Counted from the stretch's first letter, positions 1 to 6,801 are shown. The stretch: 9,279 nucleotides of DNA from Lachnospiraceae bacterium (GCA_900770345.1 CAAGKF010000392.1:1-9279); one strand, 5' to 3'. Made by a program: numbers and translations. The notes: a model not told the origin generated them from the sequence alone.

Positions 1-699
1 CCGCCGGGGCTGCTGGGGCAATAACGTCACCCCCGTCATATGGTCCACCCGGAAATGCCGCAGGTTCCGATACGCCCCCACGCTGGCGATCAGGTAATAC
101 TGGTCATTGGTGTACACCAGCCCGAAGGGATGCACCTGCCAGCCGCCCCGGGTCCGTTTCGCAATGGGCAGGGGCTCCAGCGACCCGTCCGGCCGCATCT
201 GGTTATAGGTGAACTGCACCTGGCAGCCCTGCTCCAGCCCGTCGTTCAGTACCTCCAGGTTGTGGAAAAAGTCCGGATTCCGCAGGTTGATGCCCGAAAA
301 CGGCCGGGAAACCTGGGCCACGCCCCGGTAGTTGGCTTTGCCGAACAGGCTGTCCAGGTTCCGCAGCAGCGTCTCCCGGTTCCCGGGTGTCAAAAAGCCC
401 GCCCGTTCCACCAGGTCCTTCAGCAGCTGCTTCTGGGGCCGGGTCAGCGTCCGCTGCTCCAGATAAAACCCCTTCCGGGGCACCCGGTGGATGTCATACC
501 CCAGCCCATCCCGCAGGAGAGCCAGGTCCCGCCCCAGCGTATTCCGGGAAGGCGCCACCGGCAGGTCATAGTCCTCACACAGCCGGCTCTGGAGGCTCAC
601 CCGGCCCGTAATGGGCAGCGGATGCCGGACATCCGTATGGTTCTTCAATACCTGCACCAACAAGAGCAGGGTAACACGTTTGTCTTTCTGGTCAAGCAA
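1..699 (-). CDS. WYL-domain HTH transcriptional regulator (3' end beyond window)
   Basis: The open frame covers 233 codons and runs off the left edge without a stop, so the C-terminus is missing. It begins with TTG at 699, seven bases after an ideal ribosome site (AAAGGAGG, + strand 707-714). Residues 1-80 look like a DeoR-type winged helix: S51 and the following helix TLGRDLALLRDGLG are the recognition-helix region, and RKGFYL lies on the wing. Residues 145-225 match a WYL domain: GWQVHPFGLVY, then QYYLIA at 200-205 (YYL in place of WYL), then RNLRHFRVDHM. WYL proteins are DNA-binding regulators that sense a ligand, often a nucleic acid or nucleotide. Some (BrxR, CapW) repress phage-defence operons. 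It lies 86 bases downstream of the Sel1 gene on the same strand but is GC-rich, unlike that gene. Its target is unknown; control of the neighbouring operon is only a possibility. Confidence 0.88.
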   Translation of the reverse strand, partial: MLDQKDKRVTLLLLVQVLKNHTDVRHPLPITGRVSLQSRLCEDYDLPVAPSRNTLGRDLALLRDGLGYDIHRVPRKGFYLEQRTLTRPQKQLLKDLVERAGFLTPGNRETLLRNLDSLFGKANYRGVAQVSRPFSGINLRNPDFFHNLEVLNDGLEQGCQVQFTYNQMRPDGSLEPLPIAKRTRGGWQVHPFGLVYTNDQYYLIASVGAYRNLRHFRVDHMTGVTLLPQQPRR

Positions 700-706
700 G
701 GGGAGG

Positions 707-714
707 CCTCCTTT
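707..714 (-). promoter_or_regulatory. Ribosome binding site fixing the TTG start of the WYL gene
   Basis: AAAGGAGG on the minus strand lies seven bases upstream of TTG at 699. No in-frame ATG sits at a comparable distance, so this site decides the unusual start codon. Confidence 0.8.
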
Positions 715-743
715 GGGTAAACTGGGATCAATCAATAACAAAC

Positions 744-770
744 GGAAATCATCCAACAACAAGATGATCC
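744..770 (-). terminator. Weak imperfect hairpin after the Sel1 gene
   Basis: On the minus strand, 16 bases after the Sel1-gene stop, GGATCATC and GATGATTTCC pair around a TTGTTGTTG loop. The inner stem is 5 bp, followed by a 2-base bulge and 3 more pairs. The next bases are T-rich (GTTTGTTATTG) but not a clean U run. It could be a weak terminator or an operator for the WYL gene. Confidence 0.3.
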
Positions 771-785
771 GCTTACATGTATTCT

Positions 786-2762
786 TTATCCAATTTCTTT
801 TAAGGCTTTCAAGGCATAATCGTCATTAGGATTCCATTCAACAGCTTGTTTATAATACTCAACAGCTTTCGCATAATTTTGAGCTACTCCATGGCCATAT
901 TGGTAAGCCCATCCTAAATTATCAGCACAACAATTGTCTTTCTTTTCATACCCAATTTTCCACCAATGAATGGCCATTTCATAATTACCACTATCACTGT
1001 AATAACACCCAATTGAATTAAACTCTGTGTCTTCATTTAATTCATAACATGTTTCAAAGCATACTGCTGCTTTTTCTGGATTCTTCGGTAAATTCTCATC
1101 TCCATCCCGATACATCAAGCCAATGTCTGTCCAAGCATGTCCATATCCCATATTAGCCGCTTTCTGAAAGTATGTTTCCGCTTTACTATAATCTTTGACT
1201 ACCCCTTGACCCTTATAATATATAGTACCCATACTGTGATATCCTAAAAAATAACCCTGAAGGAGCGATTGATTAAACCAGTAAATCGCTTGATCATAAT
1301 CTGCTTTATCTGTTTTTTCTTGAGGTATACTGGGAAGATTAAGATAATAAAGGGCCAATTCCCATTGTGCAAAAACATTGCCAGCTTTTGCTTCACAAAT
1401 CAAATTTTCTTTATAAGGATATGCTTTTTCCCATTCATCCTTCCATTGGTAATATGTCACCTTAACATATGCTGCCGAATTAACTTCCATTTCTTTCTCA
1501 AGTAATTGCAAACCTATATCTTTATCAAAAGTATGATGAATTTCCTTTAATGCTACAAGAGCTATCATATAAGCCGCTCCTTTTTCACCTGTTTCGGCTC
1601 TTCTTATTAAAATGGGTATAGCTTCTTCAATACGACAATTCAAAAAAAGTCTACGGACATATAGTCCCTCGACTTCTCCTGGCTGCAACATTGCTGCATC
1701 ATAAGCTTTTGGCAGTATCAACTTTTCTTCTTTGCCTGTTTCTAAATTAAAGAGTAAATCCAGTAAAAAGTCATAGGCTTCTACCTCAGTATCCAAATCA
1801 ACGTCCGCACATTGTGCCATATATTTTTTCACCAGGGTGTTCTTAACATCTTCTGAAGCAACATCCATCCCATGTTCCTGAAAAATATTCACTGTACTAT
1901 CTACCAGATACTTTTCTCGGCTACCCAAAGCATCTAATTTTTCCAGAGTTCCCAAAGAGATGAGATAGGATGGATCAGAAATTGGCTTAAGTATCTGATT
2001 GCCCAATAATTTTTGCTGTAGGGCTGGCGTAGCTGCAATCGTTTTCATTGTTTGGAAATAATTGACCTTTTCATGGGGATTGATTCCAATCTTCCCCATT
2101 GCCGCTTTTAGCAATAATAAATCGGAAGTAGACCATTTTCCTCCCGTCAACTCATAAAAATCACGAGTCAGGCAAACAATCTTAGCTGGTTCAGGCAAAG
2201 CACTGTATTCTACTCCATCAAAGTCTAAGTACTCAATAGAATTCTGCCAGTTCAGCAGCTTAACATTCTTTTCTACTGCATTCAGTCTCAAGTTTAAGCT
2301 GACAATTGCTCTGCGGTTCTTGAGAAAAAATTTTCCCATCACCATGAACTGTGTCTTAAACTTTTCATTAGTGGCTTCTACAGAAGCATTTAATTTATTG
2401 TTGACTGCCGTGAGAAGATCAAAGGTCATCAGATTCTGCTCTGCGAGTTTCTGCAGGGTCACTTGGGAAGCATATTGGGCGGCTCTCATATTGCTGTTGA
2501 TTTTATCTTGGAGACGTTTGTTGCTGCCTGTTATCCCACCAATCAATCTGCGGAAAAATCCTTTATTTTCCAGTTTCCGCGAAGCATCGTCTGCCTCCGT
2601 CAATGCCGCAGTGCATTCGAAGACCAAGCGGTTAATCTGCTGTCTGTTATTTTTATGGGCGCTGATAATCCGATCAATTTCTTGATTGAGAGTCTCCTGT
2701 TCTTCTATCGTGAAGACATCATTCCCATCAATCACAGTCAATTGGTTTTCCATATCAGTCAT
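786..2762 (-). CDS. Coiled-coil and Sel1-repeat protein, second gene of a coupled pair
   Basis: A 658-residue protein, probably cytoplasmic as no signal peptide or clear membrane segment is seen. Residues 15-175 are helical and charged, with a conserved-looking core at 69-125 (FFRRLIGGITGSNKRLQDKI, then QKLAEQN and AVNNKLN) that may form a coiled coil. Residues 180-345 are a helical middle region I do not recognise. From about 461 to 643 there are four or five Sel1/TPR-like repeats, the clearest being MGTIYYKGQGVVKDYSKA at 511-528, IGLMYRDGDENLPKNPEKA at 547-565 and LGWAYQYGHGVAQNYAKA at 616-633. Sel1 repeats bind other proteins and often act as adaptors. The ATG overlaps the end of the upstream gene (stop at 2755-2757), and AAAGGAG lies ten bases before it, so the two genes are translationally coupled and likely act together. 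The gene is AT-rich compared with the GC-rich genes outside. Its function is not known to me. Confidence 0.9.
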   Translation of the reverse strand: MTDMENQLTVIDGNDVFTIEEQETLNQEIDRIISAHKNNRQQINRLVFECTAALTEADDASRKLENKGFFRRLIGGITGSNKRLQDKINSNMRAAQYASQVTLQKLAEQNLMTFDLLTAVNNKLNASVEATNEKFKTQFMVMGKFFLKNRRAIVSLNLRLNAVEKNVKLLNWQNSIEYLDFDGVEYSALPEPAKIVCLTRDFYELTGGKWSTSDLLLLKAAMGKIGINPHEKVNYFQTMKTIAATPALQQKLLGNQILKPISDPSYLISLGTLEKLDALGSREKYLVDSTVNIFQEHGMDVASEDVKNTLVKKYMAQCADVDLDTEVEAYDFLLDLLFNLETGKEEKLILPKAYDAAMLQPGEVEGLYVRRLFLNCRIEEAIPILIRRAETGEKGAAYMIALVALKEIHHTFDKDIGLQLLEKEMEVNSAAYVKVTYYQWKDEWEKAYPYKENLICEAKAGNVFAQWELALYYLNLPSIPQEKTDKADYDQAIYWFNQSLLQGYFLGYHSMGTIYYKGQGVVKDYSKAETYFQKAANMGYGHAWTDIGLMYRDGDENLPKNPEKAAVCFETCYELNEDTEFNSIGCYYSDSGNYEMAIHWWKIGYEKKDNCCADNLGWAYQYGHGVAQNYAKAVEYYKQAVEWNPNDDYALKALKEIG

Positions 2763-4470
2763 TTTCCAGCATCTCCTTTATTCCACTCATTAGCTGATTC
2801 ATTTCTTTCCTCTGTTTATTTATCTTCGCACGATGGTTTTGTTCATCGCTTTTCATTTTAGTCAGACACATTTCCTGCTGCAAATTCACCAAATTCATCT
2901 GTTTCGTTGTATACCATGCTTTATCTGCAGCATGTTTTGAAATATCCCGATCTAATAATTTTTTGCTTATTGCTACGGTGTCCACTTTTTTCCCCATAAG
3001 ATGCTCCTCAAGAGCTTCCGGATTTTTCCCTAGAGCCAGGATCCTATTGATTCCCTCCAGAAACTCGCCATCAGATGGCAAAAAGATATGGGCTCGCAGC
3101 CTTGTAATTTTTTCAATGATATTCCGCAAAAGCTCATTAGCATAGGCTTTCCGGTCTTTACTGGCAAACATTTCCAGTAATTTCTCATGAACTAACTGTT
3201 CTTGAAGATCCTCCAGTACCAAATTCACTTCTTCTTCGTTTAAAAGATACTCCTGGGCCAATACAACAAAGCAATCATTTAGGATTTTGACCATAGCGAC
3301 CGCATCATCTTCTATAAAATGATTCAAGATACCGGAAGAAGCCGCAGAAGCGACGACTCCCCCTGCAATACCTCCTGCAACACGTCCTATCGGTCCAAAC
3401 ACAGAGCCTATAGCAGCACCTACATAAGCTCCTTCCATTCCGGCTGCCAGATTTGTTACATCTTTGAACAATTGTTTTCCAGAAATCTTTCCGTTGAAAA
3501 AATGCTTGATATCCGGTGCAGACAATACAAGAGTAAACGCTATGGAAGTAATGATATTACTACTCCAGAGTTTCGCCAGATTCCCTGCAGTGCCTCGCCC
3601 GTATAAGAAAGCTCCATCCTTCATGACAGATACCATAGATTTTCTTACTCCGGGTGGAAGTGCTTTGATAACCCCAATCAAAGGCTGCTGAATCGCTAGA
3701 TTCAGACCAGTCCTCGTAATTTGAGAAGCCATCACCGTACTGAGAAAAGCCGATCCGCCCATTTTGAGTCCAACATACATAGAATCGTCAATAGCATCTT
3801 CCACACTTTTCCCACTCCAAAGTGAATGAGCGAAAGTAATGAGCGTAGAAATTCCAAATGCGCTAACTGCAATAACACTTCCATGGACTGCATCAAAGAC
3901 CAAAGAATCCACAGTTCCTGCCTTGGCTATATTGCATGCTGTCTGATAAGTTACATTACCCTTTCTCACAAGATTCACAGCATCATTCGGGTCAGTCACA
4001 CCGGGAACCTGTCCCGCAGCAATCTTTTTGCGCATAATCTGTAAAGCCGCATCATATTGATCACTTGGGACCTCCAGCTGCATTGGCATGCCGTTTTTGT
4101 CAATATATCGATACAGCTTAGTCTGCTGATTGAATGCCGCATCTACTGAGGCCTGTGCCGTTTGACAATATTTGGTTTGAATAAGAAAGCCATCCACTAT
4201 ACGATCCGCACCGTTTTTTGCATTGTCATTTCCCAAAATTCTGGCATCTCTTCCACGAAGCGTGTCCAGCAAATCATTTGCCTGCTCCGCTGCAAATCCG
4301 TGTCCCTGATGTGCATTAAAACGAAGAAGTTGTTCTGTATGGGCAGCACTTTCTACCGACCCGGTAAACTCTCCAGCAACGAGGGCTGGATTCAGTTTAT
4401 TCTTGTTATCTTGAGAAGAATGCTGCAACTGTTCTTTTAATCTGCTCTTCTGACGCTGTATATCATCCAT
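2755..4470 (-). CDS. Glycine-zipper membrane protein with possible Mrr-like nuclease motif
   Basis: I chose ATG at 4470 (571 residues) because AAGAAGGGA lies nine bases upstream. The longer ATG at 4494 adds only eight residues and has no ribosome site (ATTTTTA precedes it). Numbering here is from 4470. Residues 55-102 hold E62, GAD at 87-89 and IQTKYC at 97-102. The spacing E...D...QxK recalls the Mrr-like branch of PD-(D/E)xK nucleases, in which the usual E of ExK can be Q. Hydrophobic segments follow at about 195-218, 232-251 and 304-321, then a glycine zipper at 342-382 (AGMEGAYVGAAIGSVFG, AGGIAGGVVASAASSG). This type of segment inserts into membranes and can form pores. The C-terminal third is helical and ends in a charged coiled coil (about 520-571). 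It is first in an operon with the Sel1 protein, overlapping it by 8 bases. The nuclease reading is inference; it could instead be a structural domain of a membrane toxin. I cannot name the family. Confidence 0.87.
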   Translation of the reverse strand: MDDIQRQKSRLKEQLQHSSQDNKNKLNPALVAGEFTGSVESAAHTEQLLRFNAHQGHGFAAEQANDLLDTLRGRDARILGNDNAKNGADRIVDGFLIQTKYCQTAQASVDAAFNQQTKLYRYIDKNGMPMQLEVPSDQYDAALQIMRKKIAAGQVPGVTDPNDAVNLVRKGNVTYQTACNIAKAGTVDSLVFDAVHGSVIAVSAFGISTLITFAHSLWSGKSVEDAIDDSMYVGLKMGGSAFLSTVMASQITRTGLNLAIQQPLIGVIKALPPGVRKSMVSVMKDGAFLYGRGTAGNLAKLWSSNIITSIAFTLVLSAPDIKHFFNGKISGKQLFKDVTNLAAGMEGAYVGAAIGSVFGPIGRVAGGIAGGVVASAASSGILNHFIEDDAVAMVKILNDCFVVLAQEYLLNEEEVNLVLEDLQEQLVHEKLLEMFASKDRKAYANELLRNIIEKITRLRAHIFLPSDGEFLEGINRILALGKNPEALEEHLMGKKVDTVAISKKLLDRDISKHAADKAWYTTKQMNLVNLQQEMCLTKMKSDEQNHRAKINKQRKEMNQLMSGIKEMLEND

Positions 4471-4600
4471 CGTGCTAAATCCCTTCTTTTTCATTAAAAA
4501 TGTTCTTATCTATGCAAATATGCGTTTCGCTGAAAGGTAGCAAGGACATCCATTTTTTATATCTATTTCCTGATATCTTCACAAAATCTTCATGAATTTA

Positions 4601-4628
4601 ATTCTACCCCATTTGTCCCCCCCCACAA
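4601..4628 (-). promoter_or_regulatory. Candidate promoter with an 8-base C/G run in its spacer
   Basis: On the minus strand TTGTGG (4623-4628) and TAGAAT (4601-4606) are 16 bases apart. Eight consecutive C on the + strand (4617-4624) fill much of the spacer and touch the -35 box. Transcription would start near 4594, about 125 bases before the operon's ATG. The -35 match is weak (TTG only), the -10 is good (5 of 6). A homopolymer in this position can change length by strand slippage. Confidence 0.4.
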
Positions 4629-4672
4629 GACTTTTGTGTTTTCTATCATTTAATTTCTTTAGCATACATATC

Positions 4673-4684
4673 ATAAGGCCTTAT
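4673..4684. promoter_or_regulatory. Perfect 12-base palindrome, possible operator
   Basis: ATAAGGCCTTAT is its own reverse complement and overlaps the -10 box of a candidate promoter. A dimeric regulator bound here would block transcription of the operon. No second copy was noticed in the window, so the binding protein cannot be guessed. Confidence 0.35.
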
Positions 4685-4707
4685 ATGCACTGAAACTGGT
4701 GCATCAA
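4680..4707 (-). promoter_or_regulatory. Candidate promoter upstream of the two-gene operon
   Basis: On the minus strand TTGATG (4702-4707) and TATAAG (4680-4685) are separated by 16 bases. Both boxes are close to the sigma-70 consensus, and the site reads towards the operon. The -10 box overlaps the perfect 12-base palindrome ATAAGGCCTTAT, which would suit a repressor site. Confidence 0.45.
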
Positions 4708-4746
4708 ACGATAAATATTTCACCATTGTGCTAACATTCCCGGCTA

Positions 4747-4784
4747 CCAGGACCTGGGCGGGCGGATCACCAATCCGCCCCTAC
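4747..4784 (+). repeat. Intergenic hairpin repeat, divergent copy
   Basis: GGCGGAT and ATCCGCC pair around a CACCA loop, and the stem is followed directly by CCTAC. The same layout (GC-rich hairpin, then CCTAC) occurs in the intergenic repeats near 6640, 8210 and 8905. Sequence identity outside the hairpin foot is low, so membership is tentative. Confidence 0.4.
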
Positions 4785-4858
4785 ATTGTCCGGCGAATGT
4801 CAGACCTTAGGTTACCGGCCGAAGGAATGGCAGCAACGTTCCACCCCAACAACAAAAT

Positions 4859-4884
4859 AGCCCGATGCCTTTGGGCATCGGGCT
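4859..4884 (-). terminator. Strong rho-independent terminator after the coiled-coil gene
   Basis: AGCCCGATGCC and GGCATCGGGCT form an uninterrupted 11-bp stem with a 4-base loop. Read on the minus strand, the stem is followed by ATTTTGTTGTT, a reasonable U-rich tail. It lies about 90 bases after the stop at 4974 and would insulate the operon promoter from that gene. The + strand tail (TCCTTT) is weaker, so any action in that direction is doubtful. Confidence 0.75.
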
Positions 4885-4892
4885 TCCTTTGG

Positions 4893-4913
4893 CCAGAGAC
4901 CAGAGACCAGAGA
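4893..4913. repeat. Three tandem copies of a 7-base unit
   Basis: CCAGAGA occurs three times in a row without change. It is followed by GGGCC-GTAA-GGCCC (4916-4929), a short perfect hairpin with a GNRA-type loop. This looks like intergenic filler sequence; no function is apparent. Confidence 0.7.
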
Positions 4914-4937
4914 CAGGGCCGTAAGGCCCGTTACGCA

Positions 4938-4967
4938 GAGAGGGTGAAAAATATTTTTCACCCTCTC
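4938..4967. repeat. Perfect 30-base palindrome just after a stop codon
   Basis: Positions 4938-4952 are the exact reverse complement of 4953-4967: a GAGAGGGTG arm, a central AAAAATATTTTT, and a CACCCTCTC arm. On the minus strand it begins six bases after the stop of the coiled-coil gene. A transcript would fold into a 9-bp GC-containing stem capped by an A/U-rich helix. It probably shields the 3' end of the mRNA or acts with the downstream terminator. It lacks its own U tail. Confidence 0.75.
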
Positions 4968-4973
4968 CTTTTC

Positions 4974-6383
4974 TCACATCATCTTATTCAAAATCTGCTT
5001 CACCTTATTCAGTCCCTCCCGGCTGTCGCTGCCGGTTTTGGACATGGTATCCTTGTACCGTTCATCCCCGTAATAGGTCAGCCGGTAATGCTTGCCCTCT
5101 CCGGTAATGGTGATGCCCAGTTCCTTCAGCCCAGCCCGGATGGCCGGCGTCAGGGTGCGATACCCCTTGAACAGCTGTTTCAGGGTCTGGTCTCTCTGCT
5201 CCCGGATGTGCGCGTAAGGGTTATGGGCCAGGATATCTGCCAGCACGTCGTAGCGGCGGGTCCCTTTCTGGCAGTTCTTTTCCAGAGCCTGTTCCACCGC
5301 ATCCAGGAGCATTTCCCGGATTTCTCCCGAAAAATATTCCCGTTCCTCTCCCAGGTACAGGACGGGCTGCCGGCCCCGGTTCTCCAGTTTGGCCCGCAGG
5401 CCCCGGATTTCCTGTTCCAGAGAATGCTTCTGCCGCAGCAGGTCCTGGTTCTGTTTCTTTAAATTTTCCTGTTCGTCGTCAAAGGCGGTGATGAAATCCT
5501 GCAGTTCCTGCTTAGAAGAAAGCTCCATCTGTTTCCGCTTTTCGGCCTGCTCCTGCAGCTGCTGGTCCAGCAGGGCCTGTTTGACCCCGAACCAGGTCAC
5601 CTGCTGGGGGATTTCTTCCATGTTGCCATATTCCAGCACCGTCTGGGCCACCTTTTCCAGCAGGGCATCCCGGGCCCCTTCGGAGGGCTGGTAGATGATG
5701 GTGCGATGGGTACGGGGAAAGTAGATGCCCACGGCGCCGTTCTGCTCGGTGAATCCGGCCTGCTGCAGCTGGACGTCAGTCAGTTCCGGGCCGGCTGCCA
5801 GCAGATGGGCGGCACCCTTCAGCTTGCTGCCCAGCCAGGGCAGCTCCACCGCTGTTTCCCCTTCCGGAGTCTTAGAAAGGTAGACCAGGGGCAGATGGTG
5901 GCTGTCCTGATGCCGGATGGCCCTCTGCAATAGAGGCAGATTGGACGGATCCATCACCAAAGGTTCCCGGGTGATGGGAAGCTCCCCATCCAGGGCCAGA
6001 TAGCCCTTTTCCATGAGCAGGGTGATGAAATGGGGCGTGGAAAAGGCCAGGCTTTCCCGCAGGGCTTCTTCTGTATAGGTCCGATCCAGCTGGATGACCA
6101 GGCAATGATGGGCGAAATCCGCCACATAGTCCGTATCCCAGATGGTCCCCTTGTGGTCCTTTTTCTCGTAGCGGACCCCCACGATTGACTGCGGCCGCAA
6201 GGTGGCAATTTCCAGCCAGACAGAATCATTGCCAAATCGGATGTTGTCTTCCCCGTTCCAGGCAAGGTCCGGGATGCGGTTTTCCTCATGGGTATCGGAC
6301 CGGTTCCATTCCAGGACCAGGTCGATGAACACCTGGGGAGTCAAAGCAGGGGTGATGGGCAAAAGGGTGGAATATAGGATCAT
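4974..6383 (-). CDS. Uncharacterised coiled-coil protein
   Basis: A 469-residue soluble protein with no membrane segment. ATG at 6383 follows CAGGAGG by eight bases. Residues 1-260 form an acidic mixed alpha/beta domain with aromatic-rich strands (WNGEDNIRFG at 42-51, WDTDYVADFAHHCLVIQLD at 82-100, FSTPHFITLLMEKGYLALD at 114-132). Residues 268-335 are a clear coiled coil rich in Q, E, K and L. The C-terminal part (345-465) is a compact helical/strand domain ending in GKHYRLTYYGDERY (430-443) and SKTGSDSREGLN (448-459), whose basic and aromatic residues could suit nucleic-acid or protein binding. I do not recognise the family. The gene is GC-rich, stands alone between its own promoter and terminator, and is divergent from the antitoxin-like gene. 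A role beside a defence or toxin module is possible but nothing in the sequence proves it. Confidence 0.87.
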   Translation of the reverse strand: MILYSTLLPITPALTPQVFIDLVLEWNRSDTHEENRIPDLAWNGEDNIRFGNDSVWLEIATLRPQSIVGVRYEKKDHKGTIWDTDYVADFAHHCLVIQLDRTYTEEALRESLAFSTPHFITLLMEKGYLALDGELPITREPLVMDPSNLPLLQRAIRHQDSHHLPLVYLSKTPEGETAVELPWLGSKLKGAAHLLAAGPELTDVQLQQAGFTEQNGAVGIYFPRTHRTIIYQPSEGARDALLEKVAQTVLEYGNMEEIPQQVTWFGVKQALLDQQLQEQAEKRKQMELSSKQELQDFITAFDDEQENLKKQNQDLLRQKHSLEQEIRGLRAKLENRGRQPVLYLGEEREYFSGEIREMLLDAVEQALEKNCQKGTRRYDVLADILAHNPYAHIREQRDQTLKQLFKGYRTLTPAIRAGLKELGITITGEGKHYRLTYYGDERYKDTMSKTGSDSREGLNKVKQILNKMM

Positions 6384-6413
6384 AGGGCACGCCTCCTGAT
6401 GGTAGTTTGTTTT

Positions 6414-6419
6414 ATTGTA
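6414..6419 (-). promoter_or_regulatory. Candidate extended -10 promoter of the coiled-coil gene
   Basis: Minus strand TACAAT is preceded by TGA, giving an extended -10 (TGnTACAAT). No good -35 box is seen at the usual distance, as is common for this promoter type. It lies about 31 bases upstream of the ATG at 6383 and is back to back with the + strand promoter. Confidence 0.5.
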
Positions 6420-6438
6420 TCATAAGATTTAACATTGC

Positions 6439-6467
6439 TTGCCGGTTTTCTATATTTCCACTACAAT
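6439..6467 (+). promoter_or_regulatory. Sigma-70-like promoter of the antitoxin-like gene
   Basis: TTGCCG (6439-6444) and TACAAT (6462-6467) are separated by exactly 17 bases. Transcription would begin near 6474. An in-frame ATG at 6439 lies inside the -35 box and cannot be the start, which supports the ATG at 6490. Confidence 0.6.
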
Positions 6468-6489
6468 ACCTGTAATGGAGGTGACTGAA

Positions 6490-6801
6490 ATGAAAAAAAT
6501 CCCACCACATATTTCTTTGGAAGAAATGGATGAAAAACAGTTACAGGATGCCCTTATGATTGGCTGGAATGAGTTTAAGGCAGGAAAAACTGTTTCCGCA
6601 GAAGAAGCCTTTACCAAGTTCAATAAAGACCATAAAATAAGCAGTGGCCCTCCGGGCGACCTGGGAACGGACTCCCCTTATGGGGAGTCCCTACGGATTG
6701 ATAGTGTATATGCGAACGCACGGGGACTGCTTACCAATCCAGCCCCCTTTGGTTACAACTTTTTACGTACCACCGGAAATTTAATAACTAAAAATGTATG
6801 A
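6490..6801 (+). CDS. RelB/DinJ-like antitoxin remnant with a repeat-derived tail, no toxin
   Basis: A 103-residue frame starting at ATG 6490, five bases after GGAGGTGA (6477-6484). Residues 11-45 (EEMDEKQLQDALMIGWNEFK, then AGKTVSAEEAFTKF) resemble the C-terminal, toxin-wrapping part of RelB/DinJ family antitoxins and short relatives. In that family the antitoxin neutralises an mRNA-cleaving RelE-like toxin and represses its own operon. The N-terminal ribbon-helix-helix DNA-binding part is short or absent. From about residue 51 the frame enters an intergenic repeat (6638-6733) with 8-base inverted ends, and the last 50 residues have no protein-like pattern. No toxin follows: a convergent lipoprotein gene starts 57 bases on. 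The protein is probably an orphan or decaying antitoxin with an accidental tail. Small solitary proteins of this type also occur normally, so loss of a partner is inference. Confidence 0.6.
   Translation: MKKIPPHISLEEMDEKQLQDALMIGWNEFKAGKTVSAEEAFTKFNKDHKISSGPPGDLGTDSPYGESLRIDSVYANARGLLTNPAPFGYNFLRTTGNLITKNV
6638..6733 (+). repeat. 96-base intergenic repeat with 8-base inverted ends, inside a reading frame
   Basis: TAAGCAGT at 6638-6645 is the exact reverse complement of ACTGCTTA at 6726-6733. Inside are GGCCCTCCGGG (6646-6656), a perfect 9-bp hairpin GGACTCCCC-TTAT-GGGGAGTCC (6669-6690) and CTACGGATTG. The inner part matches a second copy at 8208-8270 on the same strand. It resembles a small non-autonomous mobile element (MITE-like). 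No target-site duplication is visible. Confidence 0.6.

Larger units (their letters stand above)
4471..4973. other. Long intergenic region between the operon and the coiled-coil gene
   Basis: No credible gene is seen in this 503-base gap. The half next to the operon (4471-4740) is AT-rich and holds candidate promoters, an 8-base C run and a 12-base palindrome. The other half (4741-4973) is GC-rich and holds a repeat hairpin, a terminator, a 7-bp tandem repeat and a 30-base palindrome. The sharp change in composition near 4740 may mark one edge of the transferred segment. A + strand open frame that begins at 4728 crosses the terminator and then runs antisense to the next gene, so it is not listed. 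Confidence 0.6.

Noticed and set aside
40..720. Long + strand open frame of 226 residues
   Set aside because: It lies antisense to the WYL gene, is rich in P, Q, R and H as expected of a GC-rich shadow, and has no ribosome site or domain.
4470..4494. Upstream ATG as the start of the membrane protein
   Set aside because: No ribosome site precedes 4494, while AAGAAGGGA is well placed for the ATG at 4470. It stays a possible alternative.
4893..4929. CRISPR-like or iteron origin repeat
   Set aside because: The units are only 7 bases, three in number and without spacers; no replication gene or A/T-rich unwinding region is attached.
4728..5462. Long + strand open frame of 244 residues
   Set aside because: It crosses a terminator and a palindrome and then runs antisense to the coiled-coil gene; there is no ribosome site.
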